Assembly: GCA_963070105.1 (NCBI GenBank)
Contig: OY718806.1
Span: forward strand, 641,001-705,000
DNA: 64,000 nt
From: Litomosoides sigmodontis
Lineage: Eukaryota; Nematoda; Chromadorea; Rhabditida; Onchocercidae
Reading direction: 5' to 3'
A model generated the notes under the pieces. That model was not told the DNA's origin, made no database searches, and worked only from the letters and a program-made list of their open reading frames with translations. Both the position numbers and the translations under genes were made by a program. Below are positions 27,301 to 38,430 of the stretch, piece after piece. Numbering within the stretch: position 1 is the first letter of the stretch; each line of letters opens with the position of its first letter.

Positions 27301-28190
27301 CAATAGGGAAGGTTGAAAACTGAATCAAATTCATAATTTTGTTTACGTAACCGATATCAGTGCTTTTTTTTCGCTTTTTTTGCTGCACTTTAATAAGCTT
27401 TTAAGAAGAAATTTTAAAATTCATTAATAACACCTTTTTTGACGTGCAATTTCATCGCCTTTACCCTCCAAATCAATTTCACTTTTGAAATGTTCGCTAA
27501 TCAATTCGGCTTGTCTTTCCGACAAATCAACGTCACCCTGAAAAGAAATAAAAAATTCTGTCTTTGGAATTTCAATATGTGATTCATTTCAAAATCTTGA
27601 AAACCTATTTAATATCAATGGCAGGTCACTACCACACCACAACACGTGAGACAGGAAAATATTTCTTCACTAAAAAAATCGTGTGCGAAGCAAAAGAGGA
27701 CAATGTATGAAGTTGCTAACCTTTGAAAATAGCATTGCTTTAAAAGTGAAAGAAAAAGGGAAGATTGGCGCAGACCTGGTAGTATGCGTCCGGATCATTA
27801 ACTGATAATTCATTATGATGCCGTTTAGCGTCAGGATTCCTGCGTTGTAATACAATTTGATCAGCTAATGTTGTGCTACCGATGCTACCGGTTCCGAGCT
27901 CTCTGCAACATTGAATAATTCATCAATGAAATCAATAAACAAACACATTTAAACTGTATCGGTTTGATAATATTAAAAATTATCACTTAAAAACTGTGTT
28001 AACAATTAATTTGAGGAGTAAAATATTTGAATTGAAGCGAAAAAATGTATTATAACCTTTGTGTTTTGAGAGTGATAAGCTGTTTGATATGATCTAACGT
28101 ACGTCGTGATGCTCTCTGCGTTCGATAATTTTCCACTGAATGAAGAAAGAAGAAAATGAAAAGATGGAGAAAGATGATAACCTGCTTCAT
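21325..28190 (-). CDS. Secreted subgroup V astacin metalloprotease (astacin-EGF-CUB-TSP1)
   Basis: Exons 5' to 3': 28190-28057, 27902-27776, 27537-27434, 26985-26754, 26610-26400, 26273-26143, 25710-25549, 23073-22865, 22609-22474, 22399-22093, 21925-21723, 21471-21325; 2103 nt, about 700 residues. Parts in order: signal peptide ([18 protein letters not shown]), prodomain with an FxGD-like aspartate switch (YYQGD), furin-type site RQKR near residue 122, catalytic domain with zinc motif [15 protein letters not shown] and Met-turn [13 protein letters not shown]-like region ([14 protein letters not shown]...), CUB ([10 protein letters not shown]), Thr/Ser-rich linker (about 490-570), TSP1 ([11 protein letters not shown]), and a Cys-containing tail. 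This order defines nematode subgroup V astacins (C. elegans NAS-33 to NAS-38 type), which process cuticle or eggshell proteins in moulting and hatching. I cannot say which member is the orthologue. Zinc ligands and the switch residue are intact. The last acceptor (CCAAG at about 21472) is atypical. One 2.5 kb intron holds a complete antisense gene. Confidence 0.92.
21946..21993. repeat. Two direct 22-bp repeats in an astacin intron
   Basis: The 22-base unit beginning ATTTAGACACTATTGG occurs at 21946-21967 and again at 21972-21993, a period of 26 bases, within the intron upstream of the TSP1 exon. It is most simply a small tandem duplication. Confidence 0.85.
23303..23357. repeat. Perfect 27-bp inverted repeat with one-base spacer
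   Basis: The left arm 23303-23329 (TTTCTCCCAAGACTTACA then AGCGCTAAA) is exactly mirrored by the right arm 23331-23357, with a single T between. It lies in the astacin intron that contains the STAR gene, about 100 bases before that gene's start codon. RNA from either strand could form a 27-bp hairpin. Pairing does not extend into the flanks. Confidence 0.95.
23461..24653 (+). CDS. STAR-family (QUA1-KH) RNA-binding protein, nested gene
   Basis: Exons: 23461-23603, 23712-23886, 24094-24255, 24414-24653; 720 nt, about 239 residues. The start ATG directly follows an in-frame stop and opens an acidic/Ser-rich N-terminus ([16 protein letters not shown]). Exon 2 encodes a QUA1-like dimerisation segment ([12 protein letters not shown]... 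[10 protein letters not shown]). Exons 3-4 encode the STAR KH domain: [53 protein letters not shown], then [15 protein letters not shown], where the protein stops soon after. STAR proteins (C. elegans GLD-1 and ASD-2, quaking, SF1 in animals) bind UAAY-type RNA motifs and control splicing or translation; this short form lacks a long C-terminal tail. The frame is intact with ordinary introns, which argues against a processed pseudogene. The exon 2 donor could instead be 23862, in the same phase. The gene lies wholly inside the astacin intron 23074-25548, on the opposite strand. Confidence 0.88.
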
Positions 28191-29289
28191 GACGATGAAA
28201 CGTTCAGCTCCTTCGACAAATCCGTTGAAGACGAAGTAACGACGAAATGAAATCGACGCATATACCGCAAATACTTTCATCCAAACGTCCCCCTCAGAGT
28301 TCTCTTTTCCACTTGCAACAACCGGTTGACAAATGCTGAAAGGAATTCTCATCATCCATCCTCTCTCGCTCTCTCTCCTCAATCCATCCTGATGAAATGT
28401 TTCTGAGAAAAAAGGGAAGTAAGGGGTGAAAAAAAAAGAACGAAACTACACTGAAATATTTAGATGAAGTTTCAAATTATATCCGAATGTTTACTCTGAC
28501 CACCATACTATATGGAGGAATAATGCAGGATAATCCTAAATTGAATTAGGAGTACCATCGCTATATTGTAAATATTTAAGTTTAAACAACGCGAGATGAT
28601 TAATCTCTTATCAGACAATCATTTTGAAATCATTCATGATAAGCAAGTTTATGGTATAAATTATTTTTCGACTTTAACCGCTGAAATTTTAAAGCATGTC
28701 ATTGTATAGGTAAAAAGAATAAGTGGTAGGTTAACAAATCACTGATGAGAACTGGTTTGTAAAGATTAGGATGTTATTGATGCGAGTATTATTTTTTTTT
28801 AATTTCACCGACCACTACACATTACTGCTGGAAGTGATACAAAGGTTGTCTAGCTGAGACAAAAAGTAATTCCGTATCACAGCTGTTGCATTTTTGCATT
28901 TCAAAAATTTGTTGCAGTAACTAGTAAACAGCATTAATTAATACTTTAGTAATAACCGGGAAGCCTTCCAAGATTTGTAAGGGGATAAGCACTTAATGGA
29001 TAATGGAAACAATCGAAAATAAAATTACAGATAAAACCTTTTGTTCATTTAGTAAGCAATTGGAAGTGCGAGTTAAGCTGAAAATATGTCTTGGTTTACG
29101 GCGCAAGCTTTTTAAGTTCATATTTTCTCTTTTCATAAAAGGCTTTGTGCATGGATACTTGAGAAAAAGGCTACGCTGTGTTCGCTTTATTCATAAATTC
29201 ATGAGAATTACAATGAAATTTAACACAAGAAATTGATAAGAGAAAGAGAAAAGAAAACAAAAATTACCCTATCACTTCACTTATTTTAT
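28191..29289. other. Intergenic region upstream of the astacin gene
   Basis: This is the 5' flank of the astacin gene (start at 28190) and the 3' flank of the unknown acidic-tail gene (stop at 29290). An open frame extends upstream of the astacin start on the minus strand to 28382, but the hydrophobic signal peptide begins at 28190, which favours that ATG. No other feature is supported. Confidence 0.55.
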
Positions 29290-32087
29290 TCAAATGAACC
29301 GCTCGCTCAATATATCATCGATGAACACTTGAGCGTTATCAGTATTTTTCGATGCATTTTCATGTTTGATTATCAGTTTGCTATCATCGTTTCGTGCACT
29401 CTCATCCGCGACGTTCGTTATGCACTGCCTAGAGATACGGGGAGTTCTCTCGGGATTTTTAATCGATGCGATTACTTCAGGTGTATCGTCGTTATCACTT
29501 GAGGACGAACTTGACACATCGTTGGTGTACATTTTGTTGGATCGTACGACGAACGCTTTTGTTTTGTGCTCCGACACCGCCACATCAATTTCCACCGAAA
29601 TATTGCGGTTTTGGGAATTTTCTTTCTTCATTGCAAGATCGTCGCTGGGAATACAAGTCACTGAGTGATATTCGTCTTCGTTATCAATGCATGTTGAGCG
29701 CTTCTGATTAGAAGAACTGGTTAAACTGTTTACGGATTTGCTAAAAGTGCCACAACTTGCTGCAGAATTATTAACGGCTTTAACGGTGTGATTCAAGAAT
29801 TCGATTCCATTTAATCTAGCATCCGATTCTCTCATTTGACTGGAATTTACTTGAAATGATTCTAACTGTGAAGTTCGCACAGAATTACTACACGCATCTG
29901 AAACATCATCATCATTTCTTTCATCGAATTCTTCCTTTCCATCCTGATCAGCAATAGGATCAAAGCTATGATTACTGTGACCACCAATTCCTAAATGATT
30001 GGAAGTCAGATATGATTACAATTGATCATATTTGGTTTTCTGTTTTCAACGAATTTCTCTAAATTTTGTACTATTTTATATAGCACAGGCTTACTTGTTA
30101 CTTGTTCATTATCAGAAATTGATTCCCACGGATCGTCAAAATCCGAAAGAGCAATATCTTTCATATCACGTACCGAATCCTGTTTTGTGGGAAATTTTTT
30201 CATTTCCTTAACATTTTCAATTACACTTTTCGAGTGCAACTCAACAACTGGTAAATTTCGTTTTAAGACATTTATTCTTTGGTCTAATACATTGTTGTAA
30301 ATTACAAAGACACTACCTTGTAAATCCCATCTATCTATTACTTGCTTAATTTATCCTCTTCCATTTTCACGTAAATTCCATTCAATACCGTCTAATCACA
30401 ACTTCTTCTCTTATCATTCATATCACTTATGTCACTTCAAAAGGCGGAAACATGATTCACAGCTACCTAGCGAATAAGGAAGGAGGTGAATTAATTTACT
30501 CCTGCACACAGTTGGGAAATTAATTTTAGCAGAATATATTAGCACGTTTGCGAATTGGTAACACCTCTTGGTCACTCCTTGTCAACTCTTCTTCTAGACG
30601 AACTTTGTTCGACTCACTGATAAGACTATCGAGTATAGCGCTCGTTATTTTACTGCTCTCTTCTTTCAACCTGGAAAATTATTCCCGACAGTAATGATTA
30701 TCAATATAAATTAGTCAATTTGACGCGACCAGGCTTATCCACGCATTGCAATAGTTGTTAAATATCCATTGCTGTTTGAAATATCCTCAGTAATTAGAAG
30801 CGAATACCTCTTCATTTTCTTTTTCATTTCACTATCATCATTTAGTCCATGTGCTTGTTCGTTGAAATCATTTTTGATTCCAGAAACACTGCTGCAGAAG
30901 CTTAAATCATTATGACTACAATTATTTTCATTGTTGGGAAGCGGTTGCCGGGTAACCACAACGCCTGCAATAAAATTATGTCATAGAAAAATTAGAAAAG
31001 TTTTGAATAAAATCTTACTAGAAGCACAAAAGTATATGTGTATGCTTCTACGACGTACGTTCATTCACGAGTTTATATATTTTATGCTCATTTAAAAATT
31101 AAAATATTGCATGAAATTTATAGACTAAGTAACCTAATTAACGAATCGTGTAGCTAATTCCAGAAGTATGAATCGATGGATAAACGGGAAACAAACAAAT
31201 TTATTCAGAACTTTTTATTCAATTTAAGACGACGGAGATTATGCAGCAAGAATTTCAAAATCAAACAAGTAATAATTAAAGGCAATATCAGATCGTACTA
31301 TTTTGATTTATGAAGATAGCTAAACTAGGAACCATTGGACAGTGACGAATCGCCACCATCACGGTTATTATTATTACTGATCCGTGCAAGATCATCTATT
31401 TCATTCTTCGTACACTGACAACACCATAATTTGTACACCGCTCTTTCTCCCTTCTCCGGCCCATCCTGAAATTCAATTTTTCTAAACTAGTGCTGCATTT
31501 ATCTTAACAATTGTAAAATTTGTAATTTCCTCATTTTTTGATGGACAAATCCCTGGAAAAAAACAAGTGGTAATAATGTAGGCATTCGTCAAACTTAATT
31601 TTGCCAACAAATGCAAGTAATTCGATTTGTGAGTTAATGTATCGAAAGTGCTAGAAAATATTTTTTATGCTTTCTTGCTAAAAGAACAAAATTTGATAAG
31701 AAATTCTCGTCTTGAATGAAAGAAAAATTGTTAGGTGAAGTTTTTTTTTTTTCTCCTTCCTCATACTAAACAATATTCAATGATATTGCATTTCATCGGA
31801 GCATAATATTCCAAAATTAAGCTAAATTAAAATTAATTAACCTTTTTAATTTATATTATACATTATCCAAAAGAAGATCTAAACATGAAAGAACTAAACA
31901 GAAATTTATTCCTAAAAAAACAAATTTGCCATTATTTGCCATCATTTAATCAATGAAATTAAAATTATCAGTTATTATATAAATCGAAAACTGTCTAAAT
32001 GAGTGACAGCATTTAGATTAACTATAATGCAAATTAAATTACCTTACCCGGTCAACTGTGAAATTCGCCTGGGACTGTATCATATTC
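29290..32087 (-). CDS. 3' part of an unrecognised gene with acidic, Ser-rich C-terminus
   Basis: Phase-consistent exons 5' to 3': 32087-32048, 31465-31378, 30964-30808, 30670-30546, 30283-30095, 29990-29290. They give about 430 residues, and the true start lies further right. The first part carries a cysteine cluster (YKLWCCQCTKNEIDDL). Next come a basic, probably helical stretch (KKKMKRLKEESSKI... VRLEEELTRSDQEVLP), a charged segment with LSDFDDPWESISDNEQ, and a 230-residue disordered tail rich in Ser, Asp and Asn (SSSSSSDNDDTPEV) ending DDILSERFI. I recognise no catalytic or folded family. The donor of exon 30670-30546 is uncertain: a stronger GTGAGT donor near 30618 keeps the same phase and would drop 24 residues. 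Without splicing at 31378, exon 31465 reads on to a stop at about 31326, which gives a possible short isoform. Candidate further upstream exons are at 51034-51056 and 54771-54803. Confidence 0.6.
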
Positions 32088-34849
32088 CTGAAATTCTTTT
32101 CATCAAACATTGATTACCGAATATAACTAATAAAATTTCAACCTTGCCAATACTTCGAATATTTGTATTTAATTTAAATACTCAAGGACTTTTAATTGTG
32201 GAATATTCCATTTACTTAAACAAATTCCTTTTCCCACAACTTCCTCAAAGTTCATAAAACGTGAATATTATATATATATATATGAAAAAGAGTACAATAC
32301 ATTTATAGATGATCGTGAAAAAGGAACGTGATGATCTTCTGAACAGTTTCGAATCACGTTACACGTATGTATATTTCCATGCTTTCAAATGATGCAATCA
32401 ATAACACATACGTCTCTGTCGCTCATAAAAGGAAAAGCATACTTTCATAATTACACGCAAATTGAAAAAAAATTTTTTTTCTGAGCTAAAAAATATTATG
32501 CTTAAAAATTCCTTCGTCGTTACTAATTAATTATTGTGAAGAATAATTTCGATGTGATAATAATAATCATTTACCTGGACAAGGTGTGAAATTCTCATCT
32601 CACCTGATTGAATAATTCATTTCCACTACTACAACTACTCCTACCACCACTTCTTCCTTACATTCACTAATTTCAGTGCATTAATTTTGTGATAAATTAG
32701 AATTAGTGATAGCTTATCAATGAAACGAATGTGTGATATTCCATTATATTCGATTTCAACTAAAATTTTTCCATCTTTCCAAAATTTAAACCCTTAATCA
32801 TCAAAGTGCAATAGAATCAACAAAAACACGGAGAAACTGTACCCTTGAAAAGAAATTGAAAAAAAAAGAGAACGGCGTAGTGTTGTATTGATGGTAGCAT
32901 TCAACACTTAGACAATACAAAAAATAAAAATAAAAAGTCTTTTTAAATCTACATTTCAAAGCATTTAGTAAAATTTCGTAAGTGATTCGAGAAGAAAGAA
33001 ATGTTATGCGAATGCTTACATTCTAGTTTTTTGCTTCTTAAAAATCAATACAGTTAATTTTGCAAAATTTTGTTATGCATATGCATATATGCGTGATTGA
33101 AAATTTAAGCTCGTCAAGGGCGATGACGCTAAAACAGTTCATTTCACCTTTATTATAATTTTTAAAAGTGTGGATGCAGCTGCATTGTTTTAATGAGAAC
33201 CAAATATTAACTAAATTCTTTCTAAATTTTGAGCGATGATACATCGCATCATTGCCTTCAGGGAGACAGCTCTCTGTGTAATTAAATTAATAATTTTTTT
33301 GCTTCTTTTCACCCCTGCCATTTCATAACAGTTACAGTGTCACTAAAGAATTTTTTAAGAAATTAATCGCAGGGGACTTTTTGCTTCTGATGAAAATACC
33401 ATTCTGAAAAGTTGAAAAGTGCTAATTGCTAAAATATTATGAGAGATGCTTTTTCAAAAGCGAGTTTATCGACAGGATTCCTCCCACAGAATAATGGAAT
33501 TTTATTTTAAACAAATCATTTATTTTAGTTTTTTGATCGCCAATACATGAAAAAATTTTTAAATGAAAATGTAGAGAGAGAGAGAGAAAGAGAGCGAATA
33601 AAGGATAAGAGGAGGGAGGGAAAGGTAGGAAAAGGAAATGCACGACTTGTGATCAGAAATTTTGATAGAATATGATAATATATCAGTTTTGATGAAAAAT
33701 AAATTTATTTTACACATTGTTTATTATGTGTAATAAACGGATTAAAATTTTAATTTATTCCAAAATGGGTGCGTAAATTTGAAAATTACTCCGCCAAGAA
33801 AGAAGGAAGCAAATTCGACAGATTCAAATTATCTATAATTAAATCACTGTCGATGTTTTTTTTCCGTTAGAATTTATATTATCTTTCAGTAGTTGAGTGG
33901 TGCGTAAATATTTTCAAAAAAACAGAGAAACATATTTAATATGGCATGATTAGAATTTATTAGTGATTGTCGAAAGACGAATAGATTGATGATAATGTAG
34001 AATAATTCCGATTAAAAGGGCAACAAAATTAGAAATTACAAGCAAATAAATGTCCATCTCTTATCACTCATCAGTGATAACAAAAAATCAAAATGAAACA
34101 AAGGAAAACAATAGGGTGAAATTCTGCGATAAGCATCAAACTGTCGCAGAAATGATTTATCACAAAACATTCTCAAATGCTTTTCTTTCCTCACTACAAA
34201 CGAGGTAAGTGGGGAGGTGGGGAGAGATGAAAGGAAAGTTTCTGCTAACATATGAAAGATTTAATGGGTTGCTAAGCATAAAACATCGATATATATTTGA
34301 TTGCATTCAAACATGTGCGAGTAAAATTGTTTAGGAACGTCTACTACTTGTGTTTCGATTAGCTCTATTCTCGGCTAACTGAAAGGAAACTGAAAATCTG
34401 AAATGCTTCAGACGCCAATCAAGCATGGAGAAAAAGCCTTGATGAAAAGGTTGTAGAAATGTGTACTATGATGAAGTGCGTAGTGCTTTATGAGCGGGTA
34501 AATTAATGTGTAGTTTAAAATACATTGAAATGATTGGTGGACCAGCCAGCATAATTCAAATATGCTAGGAGTGGTAGGATCGGTGCTGCATGCATTAGAA
34601 TGTAATCTTCAGGTAGCGCTACCTCACCACTATAGAAGCATTGAAATGTTGCACCATTTACAAAAATTATTCATGTAATTTAAAATTTTAAATAGATTGA
34701 GTTAACTGTTTGCTAGGGAAAACATAATTAGTAGTGACATATAATATCCGATTGAAATACTGAATTTAAATGGTGCTAGAGCATTTGCTGTGTTCCGTCC
34801 AGCACTCAAACAAATTCAGGATCCAATGGGTGCATATTCTGTAATTGAG

Positions 34850-34945
34850 GATAAGGAGGACAGAGAGAGGGAGAGAGAGAGAAAAAAAGAGAGAGAGGAG
34901 GAGAAGAAGAGAGGGAGGGAGAAGGATGAAAAGGAAGAGAACGAA
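34850..34945 (+). repeat. Purine-rich GA/GGA tract
   Basis: About 95 bases of almost pure purine on the plus strand, built from GAGA, GGA and GAAG units. It is low-complexity sequence that generates a spurious Arg/Glu frame. It could adopt triplex (H-DNA) structure, but no function is indicated. Confidence 0.85.
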
Positions 34946-37900
34946 TGCTGCTGCTTTTTAACCAGCTACTGAAACATGAGAAGATTTTCAAGTATACCAC
35001 CTTGTTCACTTAGTCATTACGTGGTTTTTGGAAGCAAAATTGGTTGCTCCAGCTGTTCCATACATCAAATCGTATTGTTGAAGGAAAAAAAATAAATTGT
35101 CGTGGGACTTTGTAACAATTCAACATTTCAACTGTTGTAAAAATGAAGGCAGGTAGAGCAGCTATATCGCTCGCCATAATCGGTTAATTGTTAATTAAAT
35201 TTCAAACATTATCATGTAATAAGTGAAATATTATTAATTTATTAATTAAATTTAACAAAGCAATCCATATTGACTATATAAGTAATTTGTAAGTATGAAT
35301 GGGTGGTAGTTACCTCACTAAATTGTCAATAAATATGTGCACTAAACACTGTAATTCATTTATGTGATCTTTTCCAATTGGAAACTGTGCTTGGAAGAGG
35401 CATTAATATGACCCATCTCTTATCACTGCTATTATCGCTCATACTAATGCTATCATACATAATTAAAGTAATGGATGATTTTCAATTATTGGAAAAGGAA
35501 AAGTTCAATAAAATGATATCATACATCATCATGTTTATGATAAAATCAAACAGCTAATAAATTTATACAGCTGCTTTTATTTCATTCATAAATGAGCTGG
35601 TGAATTTTCATAAAGTAAAGAAAAAAAATTTTAACTTTTAAATTAACTATCAAAATTCTTAACGATAGAATAAAAGAAAAATCAGTTTTAAATCAAAAAA
35701 TGATGAAATAATGGAAATAAAAAAAAAGAAGCTATATGCTAAAGTTTTGTAATTTAGGAGCCATATTTTTGGTACTACACATTTCTGTTAGTAATGAATG
35801 ATGCAGAAGTATCGCAGATGGTTGTGCACAACTTCGCGTTCTGATAACCCACCTTGTTTATCGTATCGCTAAAATATAGTAGTTCCCGATGAACAGCACG
35901 GTCATCATTAATTGATTAAATTTGTTATTTCGATTCATAAGTACCAATATTCAAGTTGAAAATTTCATATCATCATCGTATGGCTAATAGAGCACCAAAA
36001 AATCACCTGAATTCATAAACTGTAATTAAAATTTTTTGCAATAGGCATAATTTAATGTTTTGTGTACAATTTCTAATGTAATTGATTTCGAGAAATTATT
36101 CAAAATTAGGTACTAGCATTGCTGATAGGAGGGCGAAGAAGGAGGAGGAGGAGGTGAAACAGTGAAAAGTTGTAAGATGAGTAGTAATAATAAACGCTTG
36201 AATGGAAAGGAACACGATCAAAAATTCGATTATTCTTGCCACGTTGAGAATTTCAAGTACAAATTTCCATCAATATAATAATAAATTTCGAACTTAACAA
36301 AGGGTTAAAAATATCAATGATCAGTTAAGACATACTCAAAGTGAAAATTACGCTTAGCACAAAATTTTACGAAAATTTATTGAATAACTTTACACGTTTA
36401 AATTAAAAATTTACCAAAACAATATTTTGAAATGCTTCGTAAAAAACAAACGTAATTTTTTTTGCAATAAATGCCACTTAATTTATTTAATGAAAATTTT
36501 TATTCATGAAGAGAAGAGAAGAAAGAGAGGAGGGATAAATGATGTATGAAATTTGCGCAATGAATTTCATACAGCAACTATTATCTCCTAAAAATTAACA
36601 ACTTTAATATTCGAAATAACTTTTTCAATCTACATTTTTTCATTTTTAAACCAATTTATTTTCAATAAATATTTCAACTTCCTTTCGTTTGTTTTTTCCC
36701 TAAAATCTAAACAATGAAAAAAGTCAATTGTTTGTTTTTCACCTGAAATTCTCATAATTTATATCTTCATCTTCGCATGCTTCATTATAAGCAGCATTAC
36801 ATTGCTTCGTCAAACTTCACATACAATTATCATAAGTGAGGATGTTGGTTGATTAGATAAATTATAAATCGCTATGGCTCGAAAGACTTCGGAATGAGTT
36901 GGCCAGAATTAGCAAGAAGGCAATTAGTAAAGCATTGTATTGCCGGCCTAAAAAGTTTTTTTCACTAATTGCTCGTTGTAACTTCAAGAGTTACTACTGG
37001 AAAAGAGAGAGGGAAGCCGAGGAGGAAAAAGCACTTCTTGTCGTCAGAACACAAGAATACCGCAAAGATAATGGGTGATAAGGACAGTGGTGATAACAAA
37101 AATGATCGTTATCATTGTTACAATGATAATAATAATAATTATTAGCATTATTATTGGAAAAATGGCAGGAAAGTTGCAACATATTGCTATAATGAAATAT
37201 GATAAAATTGAATCAACTGATAACAACTGATAATCAGTACTTGAGATATGAAAAGTTTTTGATAATCATTCAGCTCAAGCAGTTATTGAATAGTTTTGTG
37301 TATGCTTTGATGAATTAGCCCAGCTTCAATGAAATTAGCTGCTTTCCGATATCATTAAAATGAGCCTAGCTTACTATTTCATGTCGGCAGTAATGTTTAG
37401 CAATTTATATTTCGTTTGTTGATTGCATTGCTTTCCAATTTCATTGATTGTTACAATTTAATGAATTCCATTCGTACATTTACAGATTTATGAGGATTAA
37501 TAAAAAAGCAGAAACACGTATGAATAACTAGGCCACGATTTCGAGGCACAGTGCGACTGTGTGCCAGGATATGCTAATTGATTAGTTAATAGCTGAAGGG
37601 GAAGAAGGGAAAAAAGGAATGAAGAATGTGAGTGATTATCGGAGAGTAGGCATGTAATTCAGTTTAACAGTGTGATTTGCAAAGTAATAAGGAAATTCAA
37701 ATATTATTAAAGTTAGCAACTCTAGAAAGTCGCCACCACTGTCATAATGAATAAACTGAAATTAAAATCTCAAGTAATTAATTAACAAATAAGAGAAGCA
37801 AACTGTCCAAGTTGTTAAATTCAGAATACTACTTCACACAATTTTACAACTGCTTAAATTTGAGAACTAAATGAAAAAAAAGGACTGTGATAGTGCTGGA

Positions 37901-38269
37901 TGGATGGATTACGGTTTGGTAGTATTGTGTGTGTCGTGATTTCGACAAATGGTGGAACAAATATGCCTTTACGCCACTCATTCTTTTTGCACTAAATTTC
38001 ACAAATTCGCTCTAAAAAATGAAAAAAAAAGTTGAAGTATTATTAAATGGAATTAAGCCAAGAAGAGTTAGGGAAGGGTAAAAGGAGGAAAGTTGGTTGC
38101 GTCATTTGCGTGTGAGGAAAGGTAGAGTAAAGCGATTTCGGAAGTGCATAGTTTAGGTTAGAAATGATTTTGACTTCAACCTTAGCTCTCAAATGTAGTA
38201 GCAACGATGAGGGATGAATGAATGAGTGAAATGCGAAAGTGAAGAAAATTTAATCGCGACAAATGACAT

Positions 38270-38430
38270 GAAGTTAACGGGAGGAGGAAGAGGAGGAGGA
38301 TGGGAAAGGGGCGAAGGTGACAGGGATGTTAAGCAACGTGGATCGGGACATCCGGACATGCGGGAGTGCGCTACCGGAGGAACAGGGAAAACAGTGGCGG
38401 GGGCACTCGAGGGGGGGGGGGGGGGGGAGG
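38270..38430. other. GC-rich island in an AT-rich desert, ending in a run of G
   Basis: This stretch is visibly far more GC-rich than the surrounding kilobases and contains GGAGGA units and a run of about 18 G near 38411-38428. The frames across it are low-complexity (Gly/Glu-rich on plus, Pro/Ser-rich on minus) and lack splice support. It may be an old insertion or a regulatory element; I cannot tell which. Confidence 0.4.
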
